Shown: positions 36,385-45,228, counted from the first letter of the stretch. The stretch is DNA of 64,000 nucleotides from Bacillus sp. N13C7 (GCF_026790065.1 NZ_JALAMO010000013.1:1-64000), one strand, 5' to 3'. The notes: generated from the letters alone by a model not told the origin. Program-made: numbers and translations.

Positions 36385-36417
36385 AAAAAAGAAGGCTGCT
36401 TTCAACAGCCTCCTTCT
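36385..36417 (-). terminator. Terminator of yqiK
   Basis: The stem gaagg-a-ggctg / cagccttc, with one bulge, is followed by a T6 run on the minus strand. It lies 9 bases past the yqiK stop. Confidence 0.85.
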
Positions 36418-36425
36418 AAAAACAA

Positions 36426-37157
36426 CTATTCATTTTTTAACGTGGCCATAGCCTCTGCAGGAAAATCGGTAAACATTCCGTCTGCCCCCGCTTCAATGAG
36501 GCGCTTCATATCCTCCGGCCGATTGACCGTATAAGGCCTTACCTTAATCGAATTGTTCCTCATTCTCTTCAGTACTTCATCCGTGGTCCCCGGGCTGTTT
36601 AGCTTCGGGTGATAGCCAGAAGCCGGAATTGATGCGATATACCGATCAGCCTGATATAGCACATCTGAAGTCAATGCCGCCCGTTCGATATGGGGAGCAA
36701 GCCGGGCGCATAGCGCCAGGCTTTCATGATTAAACGTGGACAGGATGACTCTTTCCTCTATATTGAATCGTTTCACTGCCTCCAGCACTTTTTCTTCCAT
36801 TCCTTCATAACGGATCACGCTGTTTTTTAATTCAATGTTGATGAGAAAATTCTTTTTTACTGCCCACGAGAGCACGTCTTCAAGCAGCGGCACTTTGATA
36901 TCGCTGTACGTTTGATCGTGGCCAGCAGCAGCATTCGCAGTCATGATCACATCGTACGCTGTATCCTTCACGAATCCTTTGAGCGATGTCGTCCGGTCAA
37001 GTCTTTCATCATGGATCACAACAATGCGTCCGTCTTTTGTCAGCTGTACATCAAGCTCTATTCCGTCCGCTCCGGCTTCAATTCCTTTTTCAAATGCAAG
37101 CATGGTATTTTCGGGATATTGACCCGATGCCCCCCGATGGGCAAAAATCTTTGTCAT
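36426..37157 (-). CDS. yqiK: Glycerophosphodiester phosphodiesterase family protein (YqiK)
   Basis: This 243-residue TIM-barrel phosphodiesterase probably hydrolyses glycerophosphodiesters to glycerol 3-phosphate. It shows the GDPD motif AHRGASGQYPENT (6-18), the acidic pair in DGIELDVQLTKDG and the catalytic His of VVIHDE. There is no signal peptide, so it is cytoplasmic, unlike GlpQ. The start is ATG with gaggtgg upstream. A TATAAT -10 box (37188-37193) in the 77-base gap behind yqiI hints at its own promoter, though the -35 is poor. Confidence 0.9.
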   Translation of the reverse strand: MTKIFAHRGASGQYPENTMLAFEKGIEAGADGIELDVQLTKDGRIVVIHDERLDRTTSLKGFVKDTAYDVIMTANAAAGHDQTYSDIKVPLLEDVLSWAVKKNFLINIELKNSVIRYEGMEEKVLEAVKRFNIEERVILSTFNHESLALCARLAPHIERAALTSDVLYQADRYIASIPASGYHPKLNSPGTTDEVLKRMRNNSIKVRPYTVNRPEDMKRLIEAGADGMFTDFPAEAMATLKNE

Positions 37158-37234
37158 CGTTCCACCTCAAGCCCTAATGTTTTCTCCATTATACTGATTT
37201 TGGCGTTTTCACTCTAGGATTAAGGCTGAAGCAA

Positions 37235-37855
37235 TCACTGATCATAATAAAAATCAATGCCGTCGACAATCGCATCCGCGGCCTTTTGCTGGTATTGTTC
37301 GCTTCCAAGCTTGTCCGCATCAGAGCTGTTTGTAATAAATCCAAGCTCCGCCAGCACACTCGGCATTTGTGAATATGTAATGACGTAAAAGTCTGATTCT
37401 TTCACGCCTCTGTCTCTCGTCTGTAAGGATGAGACGAGCTTTGACTGAATATCAGCTGCCAGACGCCGGCTGTTTTCCCCTTCATAATCAGACTGAAAAT
37501 ACGTTTCTGTTCCTGAAGCTGAAGCAACCCCGGAATTTACATGAATGCTGACAAAAAGATCGGCGTGATTGGCACTTGCCTTTGCGACTCTGTCCTCCAA
37601 GGTCAGAAAATGATCGTCTGATCTGGATGCAACAGGATGGGCCCCCTCCGCTTTGAGCTTGTCCGTCACTTGCTTGGAAACTGCCAAATTAATATCCTTT
37701 TCAAAGAGCCCATTCCCGACTGCTCCGCTGTCTTCACCGCCGTGTCCGGCATCAATGTATACTGTTTTCCCTTCTATCGGCTCTGCCGCCTGAGCGCAAG
37801 GCGCGAGCGTCAAAGCCAATCCGCATAGCGCCAAGCTCCTCCATAACTTTCTCAA
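37235..37855 (-). CDS. yqiI: N-acetylmuramoyl-L-alanine amidase, exported (YqiI)
   Basis: This zinc amidase cuts the bond between muramic acid and the stem peptide of peptidoglycan. A signal peptide runs to about residue 23 (cleavage after AQA). Then comes a single Amidase_3 domain with ligands in YIDAGHGGEDSGAVG (33-47), a Glu near ...LFEKD, the His of VSIHVN and the catalytic Glu in LAELGFITNSSDA. It has no separate cell-wall-binding repeats. The start is TTG at 37853-37855, 7 bases after ggagg. It follows yqiH by 21 bases. Confidence 0.9.
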   Translation of the reverse strand: MRKLWRSLALCGLALTLAPCAQAAEPIEGKTVYIDAGHGGEDSGAVGNGLFEKDINLAVSKQVTDKLKAEGAHPVASRSDDHFLTLEDRVAKASANHADLFVSIHVNSGVASASGTETYFQSDYEGENSRRLAADIQSKLVSSLQTRDRGVKESDFYVITYSQMPSVLAELGFITNSSDADKLGSEQYQQKAADAIVDGIDFYYDQ

Positions 37856-37876
37856 CTTTCTCCCTCCGGTCTTTTA

Positions 37877-38170
37877 TCACGAATTCTTCTGCAGCTGAAT
37901 GTCTTCCAGCTGTAAGGTTCCATTATCCTTTTTTATATATTTCACCTGGACATCTGTGTGATCTGGCAGCGATTCACATTCATCACGTTTATCCTTCGGA
38001 ACTTGTATCATGGCTTCTTCTCCATTTAGAGAAACCGCGATTGTATGCGGATCAGCCGAGCCAATGTATTTTCCCTCTTCGGTAAACCTTGGAGCTGAGT
38101 CATCCGCACTCGCAATACTGCACCCTGAGAGAAGGAGCACAGTACACAGCAAAAGAACCGTTTGTTTCAC
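37877..38170 (-). CDS. yqiH: Small lipoprotein YqiH
   Basis: This 97-residue protein starts with GTG (38168-38170) behind gaggtgatc. The signal has the lipobox LLSGC (Cys17), so the mature part is a lipid-anchored extracellular domain of about 80 residues, acidic and Lys-rich. The function is unknown. It is likely in one operon with the amidase yqiI. An upstream extension of the frame exists but has no ribosome site. Confidence 0.82.
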   Translation of the reverse strand: MKQTVLLLCTVLLLSGCSIASADDSAPRFTEEGKYIGSADPHTIAVSLNGEEAMIQVPKDKRDECESLPDHTDVQVKYIKKDNGTLQLEDIQLQKNS

Positions 38171-38343
38171 ATGATCACCTCTTCCTGATGTTTGGCTTTT
38201 ATCTTTGACCAGAATAGCGGATTTGTAAAGACGCTGTGTATACAGGCGATGAAGTTCCATGATTTTCAAAAGGGCTATCCGACCTGATCATTTCCTGTTG
38301 TTAGTAAGAAAACAATCATATTTGTCTATGAGGATGGCTCTAA

Positions 38344-38433
38344 ATGAGACGCATATTAGAAAAAATTAACGGAAAGAAGCAACTTTTTATTCATTTTGAA
38401 AAATATGAGGAACGAGGTGAGCAAATGGTTTGA
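38344..38433 (+). CDS. Weak candidate 29-residue ORF
   Basis: An ATG ORF (starts MRRILEKING) sits in the 530-base space between yqiH and yqiG. The upstream ggatgg is only a fair ribosome site, and I recognise no family. It may be chance. It is listed because the stretch otherwise holds no gene. Confidence 0.15.
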   Translation: MRRILEKINGKKQLFIHFEKYEERGEQMV

Positions 38434-38496
38434 CGGCTGGATCAGACAGGCGTAACCTTTTAAAGAATATTTCCTTTACAGAAAGAAGTTACAGCC

Positions 38497-38631
38497 ATGA
38501 AAAAGTTCGTCCTGCTGCTCGCTGCAACGGTCATCACTTGCTCTATCGGCCATCAAATCAGCGGCGGCTACAAAGCTCCCGAAAAAGAGCGGAGAAAACA
38601 TCACTCTGTACTCAAGATATTCAGCCGGTAA
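38497..38631 (+). CDS. Candidate 44-residue exported peptide
   Basis: The ORF starts MKKFVLLLAATVITCS and has a classical basic-plus-hydrophobic signal sequence, followed by a basic tail (ends VLKIFSR). It lies just upstream of yqiG in the same direction. The ribosome site (gaaagaag) is weak and no homologue comes to mind. The signal-like start is the only positive sign. Confidence 0.3.
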   Translation: MKKFVLLLAATVITCSIGHQISGGYKAPEKERRKHHSVLKIFSR

Positions 38632-38641
38632 AGCAGATCAA

Positions 38642-38671
38642 TTGCATTAATTTTTACATATAGGCTAGAAT
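38642..38671 (+). promoter_or_regulatory. Putative promoter of yqiG
   Basis: TTGCAT (38642-38647), an 18-base spacer and TAGAAT (38666-38671), 32 bases before the yqiG start. Confidence 0.5.
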
Positions 38672-38703
38672 ATGTCCGAATCCAAACGAAAGAAGATGAT
38701 CAA

Positions 38704-39822
38704 ATGAACCCAAAGTATAAACCGCTGTTTGAACCATTTACGTTTAAAAGCGGCGTTACAATTGACAACCGGATCGCAGTAGCACCAATGACTCATTACG
38801 CTTCTAACGATGACGGCACGATATCTGATGCAGAGCTTGATTACATCATCCCCCGTTCAAAAGAAATGGGAATGGTGATTACAGCCTGCGCAAATGTCAC
38901 TCCGGACGGAAAGGCATTTCCCGGGCAGCCGGCCATCCATGAAGACTCCAACATTCCAGGTTTGAAAAAATTAGCACAAGCCATTCAGGCACAAGGCGCT
39001 AAAGCCGTTGTGCAAATTCATCACGGCGGAATTGAATGCCCGTCTGAGCTCGTTCCTCAACAAGATGTTGTAGGACCAAGTGACGTGTTTGATAACGGCA
39101 AACAAATTGCCCGCGCATTAACAAATGAAGAAGTGGAAAACATCGTGAAGGCATTTGGAGAAGCAACAAGACGCGCCATTGAAGCCGGCTTTGACGGTGT
39201 CGAAATTCACGGTGCAAACGGCTACTTGATTCAGCAGTTTTATTCTCCGAAAACCAATCAGCGCACAGACCGCTGGGGAGGAAGCGATGAAAAACGATTA
39301 TCCTTCCCGCTCGCTATTGTCGATGAAGTGAAAAAAGCCGCTTCAGAACATGCGAAGGGTGCGTTCTTAGTCGGCTACCGTCTGTCTCCGGAAGAACCTG
39401 AGACACCAGGATTGACCATGACTGAAACCTTTACGCTTGTTGATGCTTTAGGGGATAAAGAATTGGACTATCTTCATATCTCACTGATGGATGTGAATTC
39501 AAAAGCGCGCCGCGGTGCAGACCCGACTCGCACACGTATGGACTTGTTGAATGAACGAGTCGGAAACAAAGTGCCGCTGATCGCCGTCGGTTCCATTCAT
39601 TCTGCAGATGACGCGCTGGCCGTCATCGAAAACGGTATTCCGCTAGTCGCTATGGGACGCGAAATTTTAGTTGACCCTGACTGGACTGTGAAAGTAAAAG
39701 AAGGCCGGGAAAAACAAATCGAAACAGTGATCAAAGGGACAGATAAAGAAAAATATCACTTGCCTGAACCGCTATGGCAAGCCATTGTGAACACGCCTGG
39801 CTGGGTGCCTTATAAAGATTAA
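38704..39822 (+). CDS. yqiG: NADH-dependent flavin oxidoreductase, Old Yellow Enzyme family (YqiG)
   Basis: This 372-residue FMN-binding TIM barrel reduces activated double bonds in unknown substrates. The N-terminus has VAPMTHYASNDDGT (FMN contacts). GFDGVEIHGANGYLIQQFYSPKTNQRTDRWGG is the usual OYE signature (about 160-190). The phosphate-binding end is AVGSIHSADDA and VAMGREILVDPDW. It is YqiG, distinct from the 338-residue YqjM. The start is ATG at 38704. It is monocistronic, between a SigA-like promoter and a strong terminator. Confidence 0.9.
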   Translation: MNPKYKPLFEPFTFKSGVTIDNRIAVAPMTHYASNDDGTISDAELDYIIPRSKEMGMVITACANVTPDGKAFPGQPAIHEDSNIPGLKKLAQAIQAQGAKAVVQIHHGGIECPSELVPQQDVVGPSDVFDNGKQIARALTNEEVENIVKAFGEATRRAIEAGFDGVEIHGANGYLIQQFYSPKTNQRTDRWGGSDEKRLSFPLAIVDEVKKAASEHAKGAFLVGYRLSPEEPETPGLTMTETFTLVDALGDKELDYLHISLMDVNSKARRGADPTRTRMDLLNERVGNKVPLIAVGSIHSADDALAVIENGIPLVAMGREILVDPDWTVKVKEGREKQIETVIKGTDKEKYHLPEPLWQAIVNTPGWVPYKD

Positions 39823-39850
39823 TGTGCAAAGACTACCGAAGTTTATTATA

Positions 39851-39882
39851 AAAAAAGATCCCTTATATAAGGGATCTTTTTC
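39851..39882. terminator. Terminator of yqiG
   Basis: A 14-bp perfect stem, aaaaagatccctta and its complement (39852-39865 with 39868-39881), is bidirectional and may also end the small minus-strand ORF at 39884. Confidence 0.9.
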
Positions 39883-39883
39883 T

Positions 39884-39997
39884 CTAGTCAATCAGTTTGT
39901 GCAAAACCCTAAACGGCAGGAACAGCAAATGGCCTGCCACTTCAGAAAGCAAATCTAACAAAAGTCCGTCACGCTTTCTTGCTTTTTTCTTGCTCAT
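39884..39997 (-). CDS. Unannotated 37-residue basic/hydrophobic protein
   Basis: This minus-strand ORF starts MSKKKARKRDG (strongly basic) and continues with an amphipathic or hydrophobic stretch (LLLDLLSEVAGHLLFLP). A near-ideal ribosome site (aaaggaga, 8 bases before the ATG) and a perfect terminator 2 bases after the stop both favour a real gene. I recognise no family. It lies downstream of spo0A and the ORF at 40055 in the same direction. Confidence 0.55.
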   Translation of the reverse strand: MSKKKARKRDGLLLDLLSEVAGHLLFLPFRVLHKLID

Positions 39998-40054
39998 TCG
40001 TACGTCTCCTTTGAATAAAATACACCTTACTTACGATTTTGCAGGGGAAAGGTT

Positions 40055-40267
40055 TCAATTTGATTCTGATTGTTTGGTTTTGATTCTCCAAGCAGCGAGA
40101 ACACATGAAACCATGACCATAAATGAGATAAAGTCAATCAGGGTGCCTAGTAAGCGTGAATCTGTGATGATGTTCGAATTGACGCAAAGCGCAAGAATAA
40201 ATAAGGCAATCAGCAGACCATATTTTTCAAACACATACCTCACTCCTTGCGGAAAATAAATTTTCAT
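40055..40267 (-). CDS. Unannotated 70-residue two-span membrane protein
   Basis: The ORF starts MKIYFPQGVRYVFEKYG, with two hydrophobic segments (about 16-33 and 43-61) and a polar C-terminus (TKQSESN). The ATG at 40265-40267 has aggtgatgg shortly before it. Other ATG/GTG codons two and three positions upstream are possible. It follows the spo0A terminator. I do not recognise a family. The membrane character and ribosome site are the evidence. Confidence 0.5.
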   Translation of the reverse strand: MKIYFPQGVRYVFEKYGLLIALFILALCVNSNIITDSRLLGTLIDFISFMVMVSCVLAAWRIKTKQSESN

Positions 40268-40294
40268 ATCCATCACCTATGATAACAAATGTCG

Positions 40295-40346
40295 CCAAAA
40301 AAACGCCTCCTATTTATCAGTGTGAACCAATAAATAAAAGACGTTT
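40295..40346 (-). terminator. Terminator of spo0A
   Basis: On the minus strand a 17-bp stem (40330-40346 with 40301-40317, three G-U pairs) is followed by seven T residues. It starts 30 bases past the spo0A stop. Confidence 0.8.
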
Positions 40347-40375
40347 GATTTAATCATCACATAATATGCACATGT

Positions 40376-41179
40376 TTAAGAAGCCTTATGTTCTAATCTA
40401 AGCTTATCCGCAACCATTGCAATGAATTCGCTGTTGGTAGGTTTAGCTTTTGTCATGCTGACGGTATAGCCGAACAACGAGGAAATGGAATCAATGTTTC
40501 CTCTGCTCCATGCCACTTCAATTGCATGGCGGATCGCTCTTTCTACACGGCTTGCGGTTGTGTTGAATTTTTTGGCGATGTCCGGATAGAGGACTTTTGT
40601 AATGCTGCCTAGCAATTCGATGTCATTGTATACCATTGAGATTGCTTCGCGCAAATAGAGATAGCCTTTTATATGTGCCGGGACGCCGATTTCATGGATA
40701 ATGCTTGTGATGCTCGCGTCGAGATTTTTCTTTTTTGGTTCAGGCTGGCTGCTGCGTATAATGCTGCTTTGCGATGATGGTGCACGATGCGTCACGCTGC
40801 TGGCATTTCCGCTGACCTGGCGGATATGGCCGACAAGGTTTTCCATATCAAACGGTTTGAGAATAAAGTAGGACGCGCCTAAATCGACGGCCTTTTTCGT
40901 GACATCTTCCTGTCCAAAGGCTGTCAGCATAATCACATTCGGTTGTTTTTTCAGATCTGATTCCCTCAGCCGCTCTAAAACCGCTAGTCCGTCTAAATGC
41001 GGCATAATAATATCCAATACGAGGACATCGGGATCTTTTTCTTTAAACAACGACAGGCACTCCTGTCCGTTATAAGCAACACCGATCACTTCCATGTCTT
41101 CCTGTCCTTCTATATATTCACTCAACAGGCTTACCAGCTCTCGATTATCGTCAGCAACACAAACTTTAATTTTCTCCAC
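40376..41179 (-). CDS. spo0A: Spo0A, master response regulator of sporulation
   Basis: This transcription factor is activated by the phosphorelay and controls entry into sporulation, biofilm formation and more. It is 267 residues: a receiver domain with acidic pocket D10/D11, phosphoacceptor D56 (VLVLDIIMP), Thr in LTAFGQ and K of FILKPFD; a variable linker (about 125-148, rich in Ser/Pro); and the C-terminal effector domain with the recognition helix in [15 protein letters not shown]. It appears identical to B. subtilis Spo0A as I remember it. The start is GTG at 41177-41179 after ggaggaagaaac. Confidence 0.98.
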   Translation of the reverse strand: MEKIKVCVADDNRELVSLLSEYIEGQEDMEVIGVAYNGQECLSLFKEKDPDVLVLDIIMPHLDGLAVLERLRESDLKKQPNVIMLTAFGQEDVTKKAVDLGASYFILKPFDMENLVGHIRQVSGNASSVTHRAPSSQSSIIRSSQPEPKKKNLDASITSIIHEIGVPAHIKGYLYLREAISMVYNDIELLGSITKVLYPDIAKKFNTTASRVERAIRHAIEVAWSRGNIDSISSLFGYTVSMTKAKPTNSEFIAMVADKLRLEHKAS

Positions 41180-41232
41180 GTTTCTTCCTCCCCAAATGTA
41201 GTTAACAGGATTCACCCTTGCTACATGTTTAC

Positions 41233-41259
41233 ATTCGACAAAACCGCTATATACCCTCT
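41233..41259 (-). promoter_or_regulatory. SigH promoter (Ps) of spo0A with overlapping 0A box
   Basis: On the minus strand, AGAGGGTAT is followed at the proper distance by GTCGAATGT, matching SigH -35 and -10. The -10 region contains TGTCGAA (41234-41240), an exact Spo0A box core. Confidence 0.85.
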
Positions 41260-41321
41260 AAAAAAATCATAATCACCAATATTAGTGGCATATCTTTGTT
41301 ATTCTATGTTTTTCTCCGTTT

Positions 41322-41370
41322 TTCGACTAAAAATGAAATTTGACAAATAAGGAAACGTGAATTTGTCGAA
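41322..41370. promoter_or_regulatory. Upstream Spo0A boxes of spo0A
   Basis: TGTCGAA on the plus strand at 41364-41370 and the variant AGTCGAA on the minus strand at 41322-41328 lie near the vegetative promoter region of spo0A. A TAGAAT -10-like box sits downstream of them. Confidence 0.7.
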
Positions 41371-41427
41371 AAATCTTCTTTTGTATATTTTACCGTATGT
41401 ATTCTGAGAAGTGAAGAGGGATCAAAA

Positions 41428-41455
41428 TAAAAAAACTGCCGGAAACTCCGGCAGT
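41428..41455 (-). terminator. Terminator of spoIVB
   Basis: The stem actgccgga / tccggcagt (41435-41443 with 41447-41455) overlaps the spoIVB stop codon and is followed by seven T residues on the minus strand. Confidence 0.9.
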
Positions 41456-42735
41456 CAGCTTGCTTTTTCTTTTCCGTAAATATCAATTCCCGCTTCGGAC
41501 AGCATCCATTCAATATGAACACCGTAGCCGCTTGTCGGGTCATTTACAAACACATGAGTGACAGCGCCGATCACTTTTCCATTTTGAATGATCGGGCTTC
41601 CGCTCATCCCCTGTACGATGCCTCCTGTTTCTTTCAACAGCCTCGGATCAGTTATTTTTAAGACCATTCCTTTTGTCGCCGGAAATTTTTGCGGCGTCGT
41701 GCTGACGATTTCAATATCAAATTTTTCTACCTTGTCATCATCAATAACCGTTAAAATTTCAGCCGGCCCTTTTTTGACTTCATCAGAAAATGCAACCGGC
41801 AGCGCTTCATCTGAAATATTGTTTTGAATGGGCTGATGCAATGTTCCGAATATCCCAAATGGGCTGTTTCTGTTAATATCCCCGATCGTTTTGCGTTCTG
41901 AGGAAAATCGCGCCAGTTTTTCTCCCGGATTTCCGCCTGTCCCTTTTTCAATTGATGTTACAGTGGATTTAACGATTTCTCCGTTCTCCACTACAATTGG
42001 TTTCTTTGTGTCCATATCGGAAATCACGTGGCCAAGTGCTCCGTATTTTTTTGTTTTCGGGTCAAAAAAAGTCATGGTGCCGATGCCGGCAGCCGAATCT
42101 CTGATATATAATCCGATTCTGTACTTGCCTTCTGCTTCATCCTTTTCGGGAATAAGCTTTGTTTTGATTTTTTGCTTATCACGTTTAATCAGCAAATCCA
42201 AAGATTCTCCGGTTTTACCGGCCTTCTGGATAAATGGGGCTACATCATTCATTTTTTCAATTTTCTGTCCATTCATCTCAATAATGATGTCACCCGCTTC
42301 AATGCCAGCCGTTTCTCCCGGAGATTTTTTGCCTTCACTTGTGTTGATTTGATGAAATCCGACGACAAGAACACCTACGGAATGAAGTTTAACACCGATT
42401 GATTGTCCGCCGGGTATGACTTTTAAATCAGGAAGAACTTGCACTTTTGTTTTTTTGATTGGAAATCCGGCAAGATCGTATACTAACTCTGACTCGCCCG
42501 ATTTTTTGCCTGTCACCTTGATTTCATGCGGGTCTTTCTTTACTGTAAACGCTTCCGATGATTCTTGTGCATGAGCGTTTACCGATAAACTCGTTTCAAT
42601 CGCTTGTGTTTGGGTTTCAAATACTCTCATTTGCGTTGGAATCAGTAAATACTCTTTTAGCGGTTTGCATAAACCTACACTTAATAACGAAACAAGGAGA
42701 ATTAAACCTACTGCTTTTCTGATGTTATCGGGCAT
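41455..42735 (-). CDS. spoIVB: SpoIVB, sporulation signalling serine peptidase
   Basis: This forespore-made PDZ protease is secreted across the inner forespore membrane. There it cleaves SpoIVFA and so triggers pro-SigK processing in the mother cell. It is 426 residues: an N-terminal membrane anchor (about 7-24), a PDZ domain (about 105-195, with [18 protein letters not shown]) and an S55 peptidase domain. The catalytic His is in GALGHVISD and the catalytic Ser in QGMSGSPII (about 378). The start is ATG after ggagagtgaagtagtga. I could not define the SigF/SigG promoter with confidence. Confidence 0.96.
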   Translation of the reverse strand: MPDNIRKAVGLILLVSLLSVGLCKPLKEYLLIPTQMRVFETQTQAIETSLSVNAHAQESSEAFTVKKDPHEIKVTGKKSGESELVYDLAGFPIKKTKVQVLPDLKVIPGGQSIGVKLHSVGVLVVGFHQINTSEGKKSPGETAGIEAGDIIIEMNGQKIEKMNDVAPFIQKAGKTGESLDLLIKRDKQKIKTKLIPEKDEAEGKYRIGLYIRDSAAGIGTMTFFDPKTKKYGALGHVISDMDTKKPIVVENGEIVKSTVTSIEKGTGGNPGEKLARFSSERKTIGDINRNSPFGIFGTLHQPIQNNISDEALPVAFSDEVKKGPAEILTVIDDDKVEKFDIEIVSTTPQKFPATKGMVLKITDPRLLKETGGIVQGMSGSPIIQNGKVIGAVTHVFVNDPTSGYGVHIEWMLSEAGIDIYGKEKAS

Positions 42736-42879
42736 TCACTACTTCACTCTCCTCGCTCCTATCCCACACCTTCTTTATGTCTTGCTGCTACATCATTAAT
42801 TTTGCCTTCTGTCGCCTTATTTATAACTGTCATATAAAGAAAAACATTGGATATACTGATGAACGAATGGATGTGTGCG

Positions 42880-42910
42880 AAAAAAATAAGCTGCGCTTCT
42901 CACGCAGCTT
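42880..42910 (-). terminator. Terminator of recN
   Basis: The 8-bp stem aagctgcg / cgcagctt (42888-42895 with 42903-42910) touches the recN stop and runs into seven T residues on the minus strand. Confidence 0.85.
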
Positions 42911-44639
42911 ACCCAGTTGTTTTGACTTGATCCGCTTGTTTTAAAAGTTCCTTCGCATGGCGTTTCGTTAAGTCCGTTACCTCGACTCCAGCAATCATGC
43001 GCCCGATTTCCACTACCTTTTCCTGCTTGGACAGCGGCTTGACACGTGTCGTCGTTCTGCCGTCTTTTAATTCCTTCGCAATATAAAGATGCGTATCGGC
43101 CATAGCAGCCACCTGAGGCAGGTGTGTAATACACAGCACTTGTGATCCTATTGAGACTTTATGAATTTTCTCAGCAATTGCCTGCGCAACTCTGCCGCTT
43201 ACACCCGTATCAACCTCATCGAAAATAATCGATGTTACATCCTGCTGAGAGGAGAAAATGCTTTTTATTGCAAGCATCACCCGGGACAGCTCTCCTCCGG
43301 AAGCGACTTTTGACAGGGATTTAAGCGGCTCGCCAGTGTTGGTTGAAATTAAAAACTTCACCAGATCAATCCCTTGTTCAGACAGCTGAACAGGCTGACC
43401 GTTTACAATTGGCGCCTCCTCATTGCGTGACGCTGTTCTGACCTTAAATTCCGTATCAAAAGTTGATTTTTCCATGTATAGGCTTTTTAATTCCCGATGA
43501 ATTTCATCGGCCAGCTTTTTCGCCCATGCTTTCCGGATTTGTGAAACATTTGCCGCTTCCACTGCAACATCCTTGCCGACAGAGTCAAGTTCCTTCTTCA
43601 AGCTTTGAAGATGGCTGTCCCTGTTTTCAATTTGGTCTATCTCTTCTTCAATTTTAGAAGCGTATTCCAAAATGTCTTCAACAGTTGCACCATATTTTCG
43701 TTTCAGCTGTTTGATTTCATTAAGGCGCGTCTCAATATAGTTCAGGCGTTCTGGATCATATTCTAGCTCATCCAGCATATTTCTCATCTGAAATGTAGCG
43801 TCCTCCAGCAGATAGTAGGAGTTCGAAACACTTTCAGACAGTTTTTTCAACGGTTCGTTAATGTCAGATATATCTTCAAGCTGCGCTGATGCCATTCCGA
43901 CCCAGTCCAGTCCGCCCTGCTCACTGCGAAGTGCGTTATATGCATTTTGCAGCGATTCATATATCTTCTCAAAATTTGAAATTTGCTGGCGTTCTTCTTG
44001 GAGCTGTTCATCTTCATTAAGCTCAAGCTTTGCCGATTCGATTTCTTCGAGCTGAAATTGAATGAGATCAAGGCGGTGGGCCATTTCCTGCTCGCTTTCG
44101 GAAAGCTGTTTTAGTTTTTTAAGCAGCTTCATATATCGCTGGTACCCTTCCTGATACGCCTGGAGCGCGCTTTCCACTTCTGCTCCGGCAAACTTGTCCA
44201 AAAGCTGGAGATGATTTTCGTCCTCCATTAACAGCTGGTTATCGTGCTGCCCGTGAATATCTAATAAAAGCCTGCCGATCTCTCTTAGCGAGGCAATCGT
44301 GACAAGCTTGCCATTAACCCGGCAAACGCTTTTCCCGCTCGTGCTGATATCCCTTCTCATCACGATCATTTCGTCTGAAACGTCGATTCCCTGTTCAGCG
44401 CACACGTCAAAAACGGGATGCCCGCTCTCTAACAGAAACAGCCCCTCAAGTTCGGCTTTGGCCTCTCCATACCTGACAAATTCAGATGAGCCGCGGCCCC
44501 CGACTAAAAGAGAAATGGCATCTATGATGATGGATTTGCCGGCTCCGGTTTCTCCTGTTAAAACCGTGAGCCCGCGTTCAAAAGAAACCGTCAGTTCCTC
44601 AATAATGGCAAAGTTTTTAATCGATAGTTCAGCTAACAA
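42909..44639 (-). CDS. recN: DNA repair protein RecN
   Basis: This SMC-like ATPase gathers at DNA double-strand breaks and protects or tethers 3' ends. It is 576 residues. Walker A is TGETGAGKSIIID (29-41), the two coiled-coil arms lie at about 155-240 and 310-375, the signature is in ASGGELSRVMLAIK and Walker B is IIFDEVDTGVSG. The start is TTG at 44637-44639 behind agaggtgt. It lies 36 bases downstream of ahrC. Confidence 0.95.
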   Translation of the reverse strand: MLAELSIKNFAIIEELTVSFERGLTVLTGETGAGKSIIIDAISLLVGGRGSSEFVRYGEAKAELEGLFLLESGHPVFDVCAEQGIDVSDEMIVMRRDISTSGKSVCRVNGKLVTIASLREIGRLLLDIHGQHDNQLLMEDENHLQLLDKFAGAEVESALQAYQEGYQRYMKLLKKLKQLSESEQEMAHRLDLIQFQLEEIESAKLELNEDEQLQEERQQISNFEKIYESLQNAYNALRSEQGGLDWVGMASAQLEDISDINEPLKKLSESVSNSYYLLEDATFQMRNMLDELEYDPERLNYIETRLNEIKQLKRKYGATVEDILEYASKIEEEIDQIENRDSHLQSLKKELDSVGKDVAVEAANVSQIRKAWAKKLADEIHRELKSLYMEKSTFDTEFKVRTASRNEEAPIVNGQPVQLSEQGIDLVKFLISTNTGEPLKSLSKVASGGELSRVMLAIKSIFSSQQDVTSIIFDEVDTGVSGRVAQAIAEKIHKVSIGSQVLCITHLPQVAAMADTHLYIAKELKDGRTTTRVKPLSKQEKVVEIGRMIAGVEVTDLTKRHAKELLKQADQVKTTG

Positions 44640-44675
44640 ACAGCATTACACCTCTTATCTTTGTTAGATTTCTAT

Positions 44676-45125
44676 TTACAGCAGCTCAAGCAGCCTGTTT
44701 TTTACGCCGTCTGTATCTTCAGGAGTCCGGCAAATAATTAAGATCGTGTCATCTCCGCAAATGGTCCCCATAATTTCATCCCAGTCCAAATTGTCCATCA
44801 GCGCCCCGATTGCCTGAGCGTTGCCCGGCATCGTTTTCAGCACAATCATATGGCTTGCTGAGTCTACTTTTACAAAAGCGTCCATCAGCGCCCGCTTCAG
44901 CTTGGATAGCGGATTGAAACGCTGGTCTGCCGGAAGGCTGTATTTGTAAGAACCGTTATTCGTAGGCACTTTTACAAGGTGAAGTTCTTTAATATCCCGT
45001 GAAACCGTGGCTTGAGTCACTTTGTATCCATCCTGCTTCAGCATGTCGACCAATTCATCCTGCGTTTCGATTTCATTGCTTGTAATGATCTCTCTGATTT
45101 TAATATGCCTCTGGCCTTTGTTCAT
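44676..45125 (-). CDS. ahrC: Arginine repressor/activator AhrC (ArgR)
   Basis: This hexameric arginine-sensing regulator represses biosynthesis and activates catabolism of arginine. The 149-residue protein has an N-terminal winged helix ([35 protein letters not shown]) and a C-terminal oligomerisation and arginine-binding domain with [14 protein letters not shown]. The start is ATG at 45123-45125. It is likely to control artPQR in this window, where arginine-box-like sequences are found. The gap to yqxC contains a full terminator, so ahrC must have its own promoter. Confidence 0.96.
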   Translation of the reverse strand: MNKGQRHIKIREIITSNEIETQDELVDMLKQDGYKVTQATVSRDIKELHLVKVPTNNGSYKYSLPADQRFNPLSKLKRALMDAFVKVDSASHMIVLKTMPGNAQAIGALMDNLDWDEIMGTICGDDTILIICRTPEDTDGVKNRLLELL

Positions 45126-45196
45126 GTAAGCACCTCTATTTCCAGCTTATCTGTTCTTTTATGTTATATGATTCTCTGCAAATTGTACATGAATGC

Positions 45197-45228
45197 AGAA
45201 AAAAGGAATAATAGCGCCCTATTATTCC
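45197..45228 (-). terminator. Terminator of yqxC
   Basis: A perfect 10-bp stem, ggaataatag / ctattattcc (45205-45214 with 45219-45228), spans the yqxC stop codon. A T-run follows on the minus strand. Confidence 0.85.

Noticed and set aside
38430-38663. 77-codon plus-strand ORF before yqiG
   Set aside because: No ribosome site at its start, and a different frame in the same stretch carries the more plausible signal-peptide ORF.
39897-40259. 120-codon plus-strand ORF
   Set aside because: It covers two minus-strand ORFs that have better ribosome sites and hydrophobic patterns; its own start has no ribosome site.
41891-42352. 153-codon plus-strand ORF inside spoIVB
   Set aside because: Antisense to a known gene and low-complexity Ser/Phe/Pro composition, as expected for a reversed frame.
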